This document shows positions 7,630 through 17,813 of a stretch of 64,000 nucleotides of DNA, piece after piece (position 1 is the first letter of the stretch; every line of letters starts with the position of its first letter). The notes below the pieces were generated by a model. The model made no database searches, had not been told where the DNA came from, and saw only the letters and a list, made by a program, of their open reading frames with translations. The stretch is from Veillonella ratti. Its GTDB lineage: Bacteria > Bacillota > Negativicutes > Veillonellales > Veillonellaceae. Both the position numbers and the translations under genes were made by a program. The stretch covers positions 124,001 through 188,000 of the forward strand of contig NZ_RQUX01000001.1 of the NCBI RefSeq assembly GCF_003992115.1. The letters are read 5' to 3'.

Positions 7630-9639
7630 CTATAGAGGCGTAATATCCACTTTTACGTCATAAAAAGTACTACCTTCTGCATAATCGGTCAGTCTCGATG
7701 AGGTTAACGCATTAATGCTGTTTCGAGGATCCGAAGAGTAGCGTTGCCACCAAACACCATAAGAAACTACCGTTTTAGGGCTAATCCCTTCATCCAAATA
7801 TACCGGCATCTGTAGGGTCCCTTGCTCATTATGAAGGCGTACCAAATCACCTTCAACAACGCCGAGTCTTTCCGCATCTATCGGATTAAGCCACGCCCCC
7901 ATCATCGGTTTCGACGTATCAAAGACCCGTTCATTGAACGACGAGTCAAGGATTCGTAAATCCGGCGCATTAATAAGGGCGAACTCGCCTTTGGCCACCG
8001 TATCACTGTGCGACTCCACATAGCGCGGCAACGGCTCAGCTAATACAGTATTCAAGATTTCAATCTTGCGGGACGCCGTTTTGAAATTCATTTTGTAATC
8101 GCTTGGCACCGGCATTTCCACCGGTTCGCCTTGTAGTAATTTTTCTTTCAATTCCGCCGGTACATTAACAGCCGCATCAAGCGTATCATGAATTAAATCT
8201 AAAGCTGTTTTGTCAAAAAACGGATCCGTAATCCCCATTGCTTTAGCGATTAGGCGAATCGTGTCCCAGTTCGACTTACTTTCACCAATCGGTTCAATTG
8301 CTTTATAACCGATTCCGCTCGTATAGTGACCGTAGGAATTATAAATATCATCCGCTTCCACCGACGAAGTCGCGGGCAACACGATATCCGCATATTTAGC
8401 CGTGTCAGTCAAAAATCGCTCATGCACGACAGTAAATAAATCTTCACGAGCCAGTCCGCGGCGCACCACATTCTGGTCCGGCGCCGTAATGGCCGGGTTT
8501 GATGAATAAATATAAAGGCAGCGAATAGGCTCTTCTTGTTGAGTCAATATTTCGCCTAATTTAACCATCGGTATCATCGGCACGACCTTACCGGCATGAA
8601 CATCCCAAGACATAATTTTGTCATTAACGTAAAAACTGCCTTTTGCATCGCTCAAAAGGCCACCGCCCAACGTTTCATAGGCTCCGACCACGGCCGGTAA
8701 ACATGTAATGGCACGAACGGTCATGGCTCCGTTGCCATAGCGGGATAGCCCGCTACCCAAGCGGATAAACGGAGCTTTCGCTCTGCCGTAAGCATGCGCC
8801 AATGCTTTGATTTGTGCTACCGGTACGCCTGTAATGGCGGATACCTTCGCCGGCGTGTATGCAGGTAGTGATTCTTTCGCCAATTCATCAAAACCGATAA
8901 CATGGTCCGCTATAAACTGACGATTCACCAAATTATCCCGTTCTAAAATATGAAGAATCCCTAGCGCCAAGGCACCGTCTGTCCCCGGTTTGGTAATGAT
9001 TACTTCATCGGCTTGGGCACAAGTGGTGGTTTTGTAAATATCGATAACCCATACTTTGGCGCCCCGTGCTTTCGCTGCCTTCACATCATGCATAATGTGG
9101 ATTTCTGTAGCCAACGCGTTCAGACTCCAAAGAATAACAAGATCACTGTGACTCATTTCCTGTGGGCGCGTTCCGAATGTATCACCCATAACCATATTCC
9201 ACCCGTATGTTTTGGCCGGTGAGCATATCCCCCGATTATGTCGCACTGCCCCCAAACGGGCAAACAGCGGAAAAGCAGCGGCTTTTTGAATAAGCCCCAT
9301 AGTTCCTGCATAGGAATAAGGCATGATACTCCGGCCACCGTATTTTTGAAGGCTATCCTTAAAACGAGCAGCAATCGTTGCCACTGCTTCTTCCCAAGTA
9401 ATGGGTTCAAACTCACCACTGCCTTTCGGACCGACACGTTTTAACGGTGTCCGCAAGCGTTCCGGTGAGTGAATTGTGTCTTCATAATGCACCATTTTAG
9501 GGCATAAAGTACCGCGCGTAAACGCATGATCCGGATTGCCCTTTACACTTAATACGGTATTATTCTCTACCGTTAATACCAAACCACACGCATCGGGGCA
9601 GTCATACGGGCACACAGCATTGATTTCTCGTTTACTCAT
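7630..9639 (-). CDS. Molybdopterin-dependent oxidoreductase with N-terminal 4Fe-4S site
   Basis: A 669-residue member of the DMSO reductase superfamily. The N-terminal CPYDCPDACG, with a further cysteine in RGTLCPK, is the CxxCxxxC..C site for a 4Fe-4S cluster. Further on come ICSPAKTYGW, where the Mo or W ligand cysteine is expected, and the C-terminal molydop-binding domain (NPIDAERLGVVEGDLV). The YoaE-like group of uncharacterised family members is the nearest fit from memory. No twin-arginine signal is visible, so a cytoplasmic location is likely. Substrate unknown. No partner subunit or cofactor gene is adjacent. Confidence 0.85.
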   Translation of the reverse strand: MSKREINAVCPYDCPDACGLVLTVENNTVLSVKGNPDHAFTRGTLCPKMVHYEDTIHSPERLRTPLKRVGPKGSGEFEPITWEEAVATIAARFKDSLQKYGGRSIMPYSYAGTMGLIQKAAAFPLFARLGAVRHNRGICSPAKTYGWNMVMGDTFGTRPQEMSHSDLVILWSLNALATEIHIMHDVKAAKARGAKVWVIDIYKTTTCAQADEVIITKPGTDGALALGILHILERDNLVNRQFIADHVIGFDELAKESLPAYTPAKVSAITGVPVAQIKALAHAYGRAKAPFIRLGSGLSRYGNGAMTVRAITCLPAVVGAYETLGGGLLSDAKGSFYVNDKIMSWDVHAGKVVPMIPMVKLGEILTQQEEPIRCLYIYSSNPAITAPDQNVVRRGLAREDLFTVVHERFLTDTAKYADIVLPATSSVEADDIYNSYGHYTSGIGYKAIEPIGESKSNWDTIRLIAKAMGITDPFFDKTALDLIHDTLDAAVNVPAELKEKLLQGEPVEMPVPSDYKMNFKTASRKIEILNTVLAEPLPRYVESHSDTVAKGEFALINAPDLRILDSSFNERVFDTSKPMMGAWLNPIDAERLGVVEGDLVRLHNEQGTLQMPVYLDEGISPKTVVSYGVWWQRYSSDPRNSINALTSSRLTDYAEGSTFYDVKVDITPL

Positions 9640-9712
9640 AAAGCGCTCTCCTTTTCATGTTAATTTTTTCCTCAAATTATAGTTCTCCACTATAATCTCA
9701 AGCTAAGGTTTT

Positions 9713-9741
9713 ATTTTAATGTATCTACTCACCATTGTAAA
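9713..9741 (-). promoter_or_regulatory. Promoter of the molybdopterin oxidoreductase gene
   Basis: TTTACA and TAAAAT with a 17-base spacer on the minus strand. A small hairpin TTATAG..CTATAA lies just downstream in the leader (near 9675-9693). Confidence 0.6.
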
Positions 9742-9805
9742 CCCCTTATATTGAATCAGTTGTTGCATATATCACTAGCATGCATTCTTTTGATTCCTGA
9801 TTCAA

Positions 9806-9839
9806 CAAAAAACAGCCCGCACGTTACCGTGCGAGCTGC
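9806..9839 (-). terminator. Intrinsic terminator after the malate/lactate dehydrogenase-family gene
   Basis: Stem AGCTCGCACG / CGTGCGGGCT (one G-T pair) with a GTAA loop, then six Ts on the minus strand. It is about 130 bases after the stop at 9973; the stretch between shows only short TATTAATAG repeats. Confidence 0.85.
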
Positions 9840-9972
9840 TCTTCTTCTTACTGCTTAATAGGCTCTGCCCTTCCTATTAAACTGCACAATATCATCATTG
9901 CGCTATATGTGCTAGGTGCATTATTTACTGAGAGTCAAGGGACTCCTATTAATAGGGCTCAATGGCCGTCTA

Positions 9973-11103
9973 TTAATAGTTACCGGTGAACATATCGCCG
10001 GCTACAGGTGGTTTGTAGTCGCCGAAGTATTTGCTGAAGTCAAGACCTAAGTACTGGCAAAGTTCATAAACTTCAGTCATAGTTTTGTCGATTACAGGGA
10101 TACCGTTTTCTTCACGGTCTTTAACTGCTTCAACTTCTTTTTCACCATGAGTGTAAATACGTGCTTCACCTTCAGCTTTAGGAGCTTCACGAAGTTCAGT
10201 TAAGAAAGTGGAGAAATGTTTTTTGATAGCGTCAGCATCGCCGAAGAATGCAGGGTTAATAGCCATGAAGCCGTGGCAAATGTTGGATTTGCCGTCTTTC
10301 ATGCAGTGGTTGGAAGTGCCGCCCATGGAAAGGATAGCTGCGAACAATTCAACAACCATACCGTTACCATAACCTTTATGGGAACCTAATTGTTCAGTGT
10401 TACCGCCAAGTGGCATGATACCGCCGCCTACGTGAGCGGAGATGTTTTTCAATACATCAGCTGCGTCAGTGGATGGGTTACCATCTTTATTCAATGCCCA
10501 GCCATCAGGTAATTGTTTACCTAATTTATTGTACATTTCCAATTTACCACGAGTTACTACTGTAGTAGAAGCGTCGAAGAAGAAGTTGTAAGGTTCAGCA
10601 GGAGCTGCCCAAGCTTGTGGGTTGGAACCCAACATAGCTTTACGAGCATATGTAGGAACCATGATAGCTTCGGAGTTAGTGCAGGAGAAGCCGATTAAGC
10701 CTTCTTCTACTGCCATGTTAGCGTAGTAACCGGCAATACCGTAGTGGTTGGAGTTACGTGCAGAAACGATACCTACACCGGATTCTTTAGCTTTTTTAAT
10801 AGCTAATTCCATTGCATAGTGACCAATCAATTGGCCCATGCCGTCATGACCGTCGATAACTGCGGATACTGGAGTTTCGAAAACAACTTCAGGTTGAGCG
10901 TCAACTTTGATTGTACCTTTTTCGATACCTTTGTGGTAACGAACAAGACGCTGCATACCATGACTCTGAATGCCGTACATATCGGACATCAACAATACGT
11001 CACGAATAATTTTAGAATCTTTTTCAGAGAAACCAAATTTCATGAAAGCATCTAATAAAAGTTGGTCAAGTTGTTCATACTTAAATTTTACTACGTTTCC
11101 CAT
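9973..11103 (-). CDS. Malate/L-lactate dehydrogenase family (Ldh2/MdH2 type) oxidoreductase
   Basis: A 376-residue NAD(P)-dependent dehydrogenase of the Ldh_2 fold, unrelated to classic Rossmann malate dehydrogenases. Family motifs include DMYGIQSHGMQRL near residue 45, SNHYGIAGYYA near 120 and GSHKGYGNGMVVE near 240. The natural substrate could be malate, L-lactate, sulfolactate or ureidoglycolate; organic-acid metabolism is plausible for this group of bacteria but is inferred. MGNVVKF at 11103 has AGAGGA upstream and is preferred over an upstream ATG at 11130. Codon choice is more uniform than in the neighbours, suggesting high expression. Confidence 0.88.
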   Translation of the reverse strand: MGNVVKFKYEQLDQLLLDAFMKFGFSEKDSKIIRDVLLMSDMYGIQSHGMQRLVRYHKGIEKGTIKVDAQPEVVFETPVSAVIDGHDGMGQLIGHYAMELAIKKAKESGVGIVSARNSNHYGIAGYYANMAVEEGLIGFSCTNSEAIMVPTYARKAMLGSNPQAWAAPAEPYNFFFDASTTVVTRGKLEMYNKLGKQLPDGWALNKDGNPSTDAADVLKNISAHVGGGIMPLGGNTEQLGSHKGYGNGMVVELFAAILSMGGTSNHCMKDGKSNICHGFMAINPAFFGDADAIKKHFSTFLTELREAPKAEGEARIYTHGEKEVEAVKDREENGIPVIDKTMTEVYELCQYLGLDFSKYFGDYKPPVAGDMFTGNY

Positions 11104-11227
11104 TTGTCTAATCCTCTTTTCCGAAAACATATACCTGGAACAAGCTCTTCAAGAAATCCTTAATCCTAATTACTGACGTTTTTTGGTCCCCTTCTCAAAT
11201 TGCTTATTTCCTTTTAAAGACAAGTTC

Positions 11228-11256
11228 ATTATAGCACAGGGTTTTTGATTGTTGAA
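11228..11256 (-). promoter_or_regulatory. Extended -10 promoter of the malate/lactate dehydrogenase-family gene
   Basis: TGCTATAAT (extended -10) on the minus strand with a weak TTCAAC 17 bases upstream. About 115 bases further upstream, 11345-11361 holds the palindrome GATAACT-GCT-AGTTATC, overlapped by GCTAG..CTAGC, a possible operator. Elsewhere 11257-11584 is AT-rich with no gene. Confidence 0.65.
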
Positions 11257-11584
11257 TACTCCGAAGCCCTAAAAACGTCCAAAAACCATTACTAAATCTG
11301 CATAGAAAAGGCGTTTTTGACGAATAATTGACGGTATGAGAGTCGATAACTGCTAGTTATCACTAGCTTTATCCATGAATGCGTTTTGATAATAGGAACG
11401 ATGAATTTTTTAAAATTTTACGCTATTTTTTCTATAAATTTTCTGTTTTATTACTATATTTGTCTACTACAAAACGTATAAATCAAACATTTTTCATGTT
11501 TTTGGTCAAAATTCAAAATCCTATTTTAAGGCATTTCTTATGATTCACGGGAAATTTTTTAGTGTATTATTGCACTATATTGCA

Positions 11585-11623
11585 TAAAAAAACGCCTGTC
11601 AAAGCATTCGCTTAACAGGCGTT
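11585..11623 (-). terminator. Intrinsic terminator after the M48 peptidase gene
   Basis: Stem AACGCCTGT / ACAGGCGTT followed by seven Ts on the minus strand, 20 bases after the stop codon. Confidence 0.9.
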
Positions 11624-11645
11624 CCGGTTAGAAAATTAATTAATA

Positions 11646-12842
11646 CTATTCAAAGTTTGCTTTCGAAGCGGCTGTATTGTCGGTTTTTACCTTAGTATCA
11701 GTCTTAACTTTAGCTTTCTTGTCTTTCTTATCCGCTTTTGACTTATCGTCACCTTTTACCTTTTTGCTGTGCTTAGAGTCAATAGCCGCTTTTAAATCCT
11801 GTTCCATGGTCGCAGCTTTATCGACGGAACTTAACGTTACCAAAGAACTGCCGTTCATAAGAACTTGGTTGCCCTGAGCTACCGGGGTTCCTACATTATT
11901 ATCGTGATAGTATCTTGCCAATTTGCCGGCCACCAAATAAGCACGCATGGCGCCCGTATATTGCCCGCTGGCCTCACCGGTATAAACAGGCTTTTTATTG
12001 ACATAGACTACATCATCCGTAACACTTACATGTTTCCCGGAATAGTCCTCAATACGTTTCAAATGATCGAGAATACGCTGACTCATCTTCGGATGGTTAT
12101 TGGGATTGACAATTTGCCCCAAACCATCGGTGTACAAATCGCCGTATTTATCGCGCAGAACCGCCATAGCCACAGCGGCGGCACCTACGTTATAGCCTGC
12201 ATCGGCCAATAGTTTAAAGCCCCATTCATCAGCCGCTTTTTCTTGACTTACGCTGAATACCTGCTGGTTAACATAGTTACCCGCCACATTGCCGAGGAGC
12301 ACACTAAGGCCGCCCGCATTCGCTGTAGCGGCACCAACTGCCGTCTGCAAGGCTACGCTTTTGCGAATGCCACGGATGGCATCCTTGTTTTCACCATGAC
12401 CGATTTCATGCCCCACAACGGACGCAATCGCTGCATCATCCATCATATCCATGAGACCTTTATTGATGGACATGACACGGCCAAGACTCATAGCTGCATT
12501 AGCATCTTCTTCCGGTGTTACATATACTACATAGGTCCGCTTTACGTCAGGCGTATCGGTTAGACTTTCAAAAATCCGCTTAGCGCGATCCTGATAGGCA
12601 TAGTTATTATAATATCCGGTGCTTTTCTGACGTTCTTCGAGCATTTGCTGCTGACCGTCATCAGTATCGTCAATACGGGATAATTCCGTATTGACCGTTA
12701 CCATGGCCATTGTTCCGCCCAATAGTACATCAAATATACCGGCTGCTTCCGCTTTAAAGCCTGACAAACCGGTAAAACCGCTACCGCCGGCCAAGGTGAT
12801 CCCAATAGCCGCCGCCAATACAGTTCGTCCCCAGCGTTTCAT
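11646..12842 (-). CDS. Exported M48-family zinc metalloprotease
   Basis: A 398-residue protein with an N-terminal signal peptide (MKRWGRTVLAAAIGITLAGG, Ala-rich to about residue 33). The zinc motif HEIGH lies in VVGHEIGHGENKD, and the third ligand is the glutamate in SQEKAADEWGFKLL, as in M48 (LoiP/BepA-like) proteases. The C-terminal 45 residues are almost entirely Lys, Asp, Ser and Thr (KSKADKKDKKAKVKTDTKVK), a disordered basic tail. An envelope quality-control role is inferred from the family. It follows dnaB by 12 bases, so it may be co-transcribed with the yybS-gdpP-rplI-dnaB unit. Confidence 0.88.
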   Translation of the reverse strand: MKRWGRTVLAAAIGITLAGGSGFTGLSGFKAEAAGIFDVLLGGTMAMVTVNTELSRIDDTDDGQQQMLEERQKSTGYYNNYAYQDRAKRIFESLTDTPDVKRTYVVYVTPEEDANAAMSLGRVMSINKGLMDMMDDAAIASVVGHEIGHGENKDAIRGIRKSVALQTAVGAATANAGGLSVLLGNVAGNYVNQQVFSVSQEKAADEWGFKLLADAGYNVGAAAVAMAVLRDKYGDLYTDGLGQIVNPNNHPKMSQRILDHLKRIEDYSGKHVSVTDDVVYVNKKPVYTGEASGQYTGAMRAYLVAGKLARYYHDNNVGTPVAQGNQVLMNGSSLVTLSSVDKAATMEQDLKAAIDSKHSKKVKGDDKSKADKKDKKAKVKTDTKVKTDNTAASKANFE

Positions 12843-12854
12843 ACAGTGCCTCCC

Positions 12855-14201
12855 TTACATCTCATCCGTACGCATAGTAATATCGCGGAATCTGGTGAAT
12901 TCCCCTTGGAATAAGAGATTTACCGTGCCCAATGCGCCGTTACGATGTTTACGAATAATAACTTCCGTTACATCTTCCTGATTTTCATCTTTACTGTAAT
13001 ATTTGTCACGATATAAAAAGACTACAATGTCCGCATCCTGTTCCAACGAACCCGATTCACGGAGGTCACTCAAGACCGGTCGTTTATCGGTACGCGATTC
13101 AACACCGCGGCTAAGCTGCGACAAAGCAATCAAAGGTACGTCCATTTCACGGGCGATCAATTTAAGGTTTCGGGAAATTTCCGAAATCTCCTGTTGCCGG
13201 TTATCGCTATTACCGCCATTGCGCCCCGTCATGAGCTGCACATAGTCGACGATAATAAGATCCAAACCCTGTTCCACTTTCAAACGGCGCAGTTTGGAGC
13301 GCATCATTTGTACCGTAAGGCCCGGCGTATCATCAATATATAACTTGGATTCACCAAGTTGTTCCAATTGCCCGATAAGTTTCGGCCAATCTTCCTGTAA
13401 GAGGCGCCCCGTACGCAAACGGTCCGAAGGCACTTCCGTAGCGGAAGATAAAATACGACCTACCAATTGTTCGGCAGACATTTCCAAGGAGAAAAAAGCA
13501 ACCGAACCTTTACCTTTTACGGCCACATTATAGGCCAAGTTCAAAGTGAACGCTGTTTTACCCATGGATGGACGAGCGGCCACCAAGATAAGGTCCGACC
13601 GTTGCAAGCCGTTAGTTATCTTATCCAAGTCTTTGAAGCCCGTCGAAATACCGGTCAAACTGTCACCATAGTTCTGTAATTCACCGATTCGTTTCATAAC
13701 ATTGGTCATTACATCACCAAGGCTGACAAAAGAAGTTTCCGCCTTCACCGCACCGGTTACATTCAAAATACTGCTTTCCGCATCATTTAAAATGTCCGGC
13801 ACCGTTTTCTCCCCATTGTAGCTTTCACCGACGATGCGATTACCCGCATCAATGAGGCGACGCAAGGTTGATTTTTCAGCCACAATACGAGCATGCTCTT
13901 CCACATTAAAGGACGACATAGCGTCATTGGTGAGTTCCGCAATATAGTTAATGCCACCCACTTCGTCGAGTTTTTTCATGCGCGTTAATTCTTCTGTCAA
14001 AAGGACCATATCGACGCGACGATTACCGCGGCGCACGATATTTTCAATGGCTTCATAGATAATACGGTGCGCATCGCGATAAAAATCACTGCGACCTACA
14101 ATACTGCTGACGGAATCATAGATATCATTCTCGGTTAAAAGAGCACCGAGAACAGCCTTCTCCGCCTCAATACTATGGGGCGGAATGCGCGCTTCCGCCA
14201 T
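12855..14201 (-). CDS. dnaB: Replicative DNA helicase
   Basis: A 448-residue hexameric helicase that unwinds DNA at the replication fork. The N-terminal DnaB domain starts PPHSIEAEKAVLGALL; the RecA-like domain has Walker A ARPSMGKTAFTLN, Walker B LDLIIVDYVQLM and SRGVESRTDKRP followed by SDLRESGSLEQDAD. No intein. It starts one base after the rplI stop, the usual rplI-dnaB arrangement of Firmicutes. Confidence 0.97.
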   Translation of the reverse strand: MAEARIPPHSIEAEKAVLGALLTENDIYDSVSSIVGRSDFYRDAHRIIYEAIENIVRRGNRRVDMVLLTEELTRMKKLDEVGGINYIAELTNDAMSSFNVEEHARIVAEKSTLRRLIDAGNRIVGESYNGEKTVPDILNDAESSILNVTGAVKAETSFVSLGDVMTNVMKRIGELQNYGDSLTGISTGFKDLDKITNGLQRSDLILVAARPSMGKTAFTLNLAYNVAVKGKGSVAFFSLEMSAEQLVGRILSSATEVPSDRLRTGRLLQEDWPKLIGQLEQLGESKLYIDDTPGLTVQMMRSKLRRLKVEQGLDLIIVDYVQLMTGRNGGNSDNRQQEISEISRNLKLIAREMDVPLIALSQLSRGVESRTDKRPVLSDLRESGSLEQDADIVVFLYRDKYYSKDENQEDVTEVIIRKHRNGALGTVNLLFQGEFTRFRDITMRTDEM

Positions 14202-14202
14202 A

Positions 14203-14649
14203 TTATGCCTCCACTAATTCAACTTTAATAGTCGTCGTAATTTCAGGATGTACGCGAATCAACACATCATGAACGCCCAAAGTTTTGAGTGGTTCTTTGA
14301 GTTCAATTTTCTTTTTATCAACGGCTACGTCGAATTGAGCGGCCAAAGCATCGGAAATATCTTTACCGGTAACGGAACCGAATACACGGCCCGCATCACC
14401 CATTTTTACCGGAATGCGTACTTCTACTTTAGCCAACTGGCTGGCCAAAATCTTCGCTTCATCAGCGTTTACTTGTTTCTTGTGAGCTGCCGAAGCTTGT
14501 TGTTGCTTAGCATTATTCAAGTTAGCCGGCGTACCTTCTAAAGCCTGGCCTTTTTTAATCAACACATTGCGGCCGTAACCTTCGCTGACCTCAATGATTT
14601 CACCTTTTTTACCTACTTTTTTTACATCTTCCAACAAAATTACTTTCAT
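14203..14649 (-). CDS. rplI: 50S ribosomal protein L9
   Basis: A 148-residue protein, normal length. The N-terminal rRNA-binding domain begins [18 protein letters not shown] and continues [14 protein letters not shown]; a charged connecting helix leads to the C-terminal domain (FGSVTGKDI). The start overlaps the gdpP stop by four bases (ATGA), indicating translational coupling. Confidence 0.97.
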   Translation of the reverse strand: MKVILLEDVKKVGKKGEIIEVSEGYGRNVLIKKGQALEGTPANLNNAKQQQASAAHKKQVNADEAKILASQLAKVEVRIPVKMGDAGRVFGSVTGKDISDALAAQFDVAVDKKKIELKEPLKTLGVHDVLIRVHPEITTTIKVELVEA

Positions 14650-16661
14650 TCTGCTTTCTCCTCCTTCTTCATAGAAGCAAGCTGGCCTTTAGCTACACTT
14701 TTTACAGCTTCCACCGCTTCTTCCATGGTCATATCATATAGCTGGGCGCCGGCTACAGTACGATGACCACCACCGCCCAAGGCTTCCATAACAAGTTGAA
14801 TATTCATAGCCCCTTGCGAACGGGCACTTACGCCAATGCCGCCATCCGACAAAGTATAGAGCACATAGCTGGCTTCGATACCTTCAATGGTGATAAGTTT
14901 ATCCGCTGTCTGAGCCGACAGAATGGATGCATTCTGGATACCCGCCGGACAAGTGGTAATAGCCATGCCGTCAAAACGTTCCGCATCGGCCAACATTTTG
15001 GCCCGCAATTGGATGCTGTCAAAGCTTTCCATAAACAAATGGCGCACAATGGACAAATCCGCACCGGAACGGCGCAAGAAAGACGCCGCATCAAAAGTAC
15101 GCGATCCCGTTTGTACCACAAAGTTCTTCGTATCTACTACGATACCGGCATATAACGCACTCGCTTCCACCACATTGAGTGAAATCGGGTCTACGAAATA
15201 CTGAATTAATTCTGTTACCAGCTCACTGGTGGACGACGAAGCCGGTTCCAAATAAGTGAGCAACGGTTTTTCAATAAAGTCGGAAGCACGACGGTGATGG
15301 TCAATAACAACGCGACGTTTAGACTTCTGCAAGGCTTTTGGCGCCGCTACCATATCCGGTCGATGCACGTCCACTACAAATACGAGGGTTGTATCGGTTA
15401 CAAAATCTTCAGCCGCTTGTGGCGTGATTAACAGACTTTCAAAACCCGGTTCGGTAGGGAATAAATCTGACAATTTCTTAATAGCCACAGTTTGATCACT
15501 TACAGCTACGTGAACGGATTTACCGGCCGCTCTAGCCATAGCGGCTACGCCGATGGCACCACCGATACTGTCATAATCTTCACGCTCATGGCCCATGACG
15601 ATAACGTTATCGGCATCATCCATAAGTTCTTTAATGGCTTGTGCTACCACGCGAGCACGAACACGAGTATTCTTTTCGGCGCCTTGCGTTTTACCGCCGT
15701 AGAATTTCAATTCTTCGCCGATATATACGCTGGCCTGGTCGCCACCGCGGCCAAGAGCTAATTCGAGACCGGAACGAGCCCGTTCCGATTGTTCTTTAAT
15801 CGTAGCCGCACCGGCAGCAATACCAATACTGATAGTAGCCGGAATACGACGGCTGGTCGGAATATTATGAACCTTCGCCAAAAGCGGGAAGTTTTGTTCA
15901 ATCATATTCATTAACGCTTTTTTAGAAATACAGAAGATGTACGAATCATCTGCATAGTTGCGGACAAAACCATCGTAACGGTCAATTTCTTCTACGATAG
16001 CATTATTAATTTCCGCCCAAAGGTTAGTGTACTCAACGTCACTGAGACCTTTCGTCACATCTTCGATGTTATCCATCATGAGGAACCCGAATACCGGTGC
16101 CATCGCTTCCGCTTCATGGCGCAATTGTTCCGATTCGGTTACATCGTCAAAGTAGAACGCCATATATGATTCCACTTCGGAATCAGGCGCCCCTTTATAA
16201 TCCGTGCCATCAATGAATTTATAGATAACACGATAATATTTATTTTCAATTTTTTCATTAAAATAGCCGGACTTGCCCCAGATTTTATCGAGGCGTAAAC
16301 TCGGAATAAAACCGTTAAGGCGTTGTGTTTTATCCGGATCTTGCGGCATCCAATCACGGAACACGCTATTATACCAGCAAACACGAGCCTTACTGTCAAT
16401 AATAACTATTGCTGTCGGCAAGTTCTGCAAAGCAAAATTCGACGCTTGGGTAATCCCCTTCGCAATCGTATTAAATTGCTCATACCGTTGCTGTCGTTGT
16501 TTACACACCGCTCGGCTGCTGTATAAATAGGCCACAACGACAAACAAAAGGCCAAATAGCGCCATCTGCCAGTTAAGCCAGGCAATCACTAATAGTAAAA
16601 CGATGATAACAACGAAGGCGGTTTTTTCAAAGGCTCCAAAAAAACCTTCATTCCCATTCAT
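14646..16661 (-). CDS. gdpP: GdpP-type cyclic-di-AMP phosphodiesterase
   Basis: A 671-residue membrane phosphodiesterase that hydrolyses c-di-AMP. Two membrane segments occupy roughly residues 8-50, then a PAS-like domain, a degenerate GGDEF domain around 190-300 lacking the GGDEF signature, and the DHH/DHHA1 module. Catalytic motifs visible are [11 protein letters not shown], a DVHRPD segment, VIDHHRR and the C-terminal [10 protein letters not shown]. It lies between yybS and rplI as in many Firmicutes. Confidence 0.95.
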   Translation of the reverse strand: MNGNEGFFGAFEKTAFVVIIVLLLVIAWLNWQMALFGLLFVVVAYLYSSRAVCKQRQQRYEQFNTIAKGITQASNFALQNLPTAIVIIDSKARVCWYNSVFRDWMPQDPDKTQRLNGFIPSLRLDKIWGKSGYFNEKIENKYYRVIYKFIDGTDYKGAPDSEVESYMAFYFDDVTESEQLRHEAEAMAPVFGFLMMDNIEDVTKGLSDVEYTNLWAEINNAIVEEIDRYDGFVRNYADDSYIFCISKKALMNMIEQNFPLLAKVHNIPTSRRIPATISIGIAAGAATIKEQSERARSGLELALGRGGDQASVYIGEELKFYGGKTQGAEKNTRVRARVVAQAIKELMDDADNVIVMGHEREDYDSIGGAIGVAAMARAAGKSVHVAVSDQTVAIKKLSDLFPTEPGFESLLITPQAAEDFVTDTTLVFVVDVHRPDMVAAPKALQKSKRRVVIDHHRRASDFIEKPLLTYLEPASSSTSELVTELIQYFVDPISLNVVEASALYAGIVVDTKNFVVQTGSRTFDAASFLRRSGADLSIVRHLFMESFDSIQLRAKMLADAERFDGMAITTCPAGIQNASILSAQTADKLITIEGIEASYVLYTLSDGGIGVSARSQGAMNIQLVMEALGGGGHRTVAGAQLYDMTMEEAVEAVKSVAKGQLASMKKEEKAE

Positions 16662-16685
16662 AAGATCGCTCCCTACTTTTTCTCT

Positions 16686-17642
16686 TTACTCATCGCCGAT
16701 TCGTCTCGACAGACGACGACGTAAATTTAAAATTAAATCTAAAATGCCAATCCACATCGTGGCGAATTGCATTAACAAAGTAATAAATATCAAAACTAAA
16801 CGGATGCCGTTCGACAATCCATAGCTTTTAAAAATAGTCCACAAACAACCGATACCCTGCAGTACCAACATGTACGATCCCAACGCGTACATATTATAAG
16901 CCACGATATTAATGGCTTCCGATTGCAGTTCGTTGCCCCAATACGTCAACAGCACTCCGAGGGCAAACATGTATAAGGTCCACTGCGGTACACGCCACTC
17001 TTCAAGGGGCGGTAAGGTTACGCCTTCACCACCGGTGCGGCGCATGATAATATTCGCTACGGCGCAAATGAAGTAACTAATAACTACGGACGACATAAAT
17101 AGAGCGGCCAAAAGCACATAGGCCATTTGCTTAAGCATGGCCTGTACGCTGGTCATCATGGCAGTCACTTGTTCATCCATCAGTCCTTGTTCACGATAAG
17201 CATTTTCCATTTCGGTCAACGCTTCCTGCTGAAAATTTTGCCACATTGTCACAATATCCATTTGCATCACATATTGCGCAATCATAAGCTGTATACCGAT
17301 GGTAACCATCATTGTTACTGCCGGCAATACCAAAAGCCGACTGGTCGACCAGCGATGTATATAACCATAGGCCAGGACAATACCGGGTATACCCGATGTC
17401 ATCACTTGCATGAGTGCCCCTAACGGTGTCAATACAACCGACATAACCAGCCCCATCGTAACGGTCGCCAAAATACTCCACCGAACACCATGGCGAGCGC
17501 CCAACACCACAAGTACGGCGGGCATCAAGATGGAAGCAAGGAAGCCCATAAACGGTACCGTTACTCCCACAAAGGTAAATACCATAATAAGAGCCGTCAA
17601 AAATCCTGTTTCCACTACGGCTCGCGTATCTGTATATCTCAT
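16686..17642 (-). CDS. yybS: YybS-like DUF2232 membrane protein
   Basis: A 318-residue protein with about eight hydrophobic segments, starting MRYTDTRAVVETGFLTALIM. Its position directly before gdpP-rplI-dnaB matches the yybS-yybT-rplI-dnaC order of Bacillus, where the DUF2232 protein resembles ECF S components. Its function is not established. The call rests on topology and context. Confidence 0.8.
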   Translation of the reverse strand: MRYTDTRAVVETGFLTALIMVFTFVGVTVPFMGFLASILMPAVLVVLGARHGVRWSILATVTMGLVMSVVLTPLGALMQVMTSGIPGIVLAYGYIHRWSTSRLLVLPAVTMMVTIGIQLMIAQYVMQMDIVTMWQNFQQEALTEMENAYREQGLMDEQVTAMMTSVQAMLKQMAYVLLAALFMSSVVISYFICAVANIIMRRTGGEGVTLPPLEEWRVPQWTLYMFALGVLLTYWGNELQSEAINIVAYNMYALGSYMLVLQGIGCLWTIFKSYGLSNGIRLVLIFITLLMQFATMWIGILDLILNLRRRLSRRIGDE

Positions 17643-17664
17643 AAATTACTCCTGACAAAATAGA

Positions 17665-17693
17665 CGTATGACCGAGGTCATACGCCTATTATA
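17665..17693 (-). promoter_or_regulatory. yybS operon promoter with perfect inverted repeat at the start site
   Basis: On the minus strand TGTTATAAT (an extended -10, 17688-17693 for the hexamer) is followed by CGTATGACC-TC-GGTCATACG (17665-17684), a perfect 9-bp inverted repeat that would overlap the transcription start. It could be an operator or a 5' stabilising hairpin. A weak RNase J terminator is the alternative, since TATTTTGTC follows it. Confidence 0.55.
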
Positions 17694-17813
17694 ACATTTT
17701 GTATTGTTTTTGAATATCATTAACCACAAAATCACAAATTACGACCTATATAGGAGGGTAAATTACCACTTATAAACAAGCTTGAATTTACCGCATCACT
17801 CAACCGGTACGAC

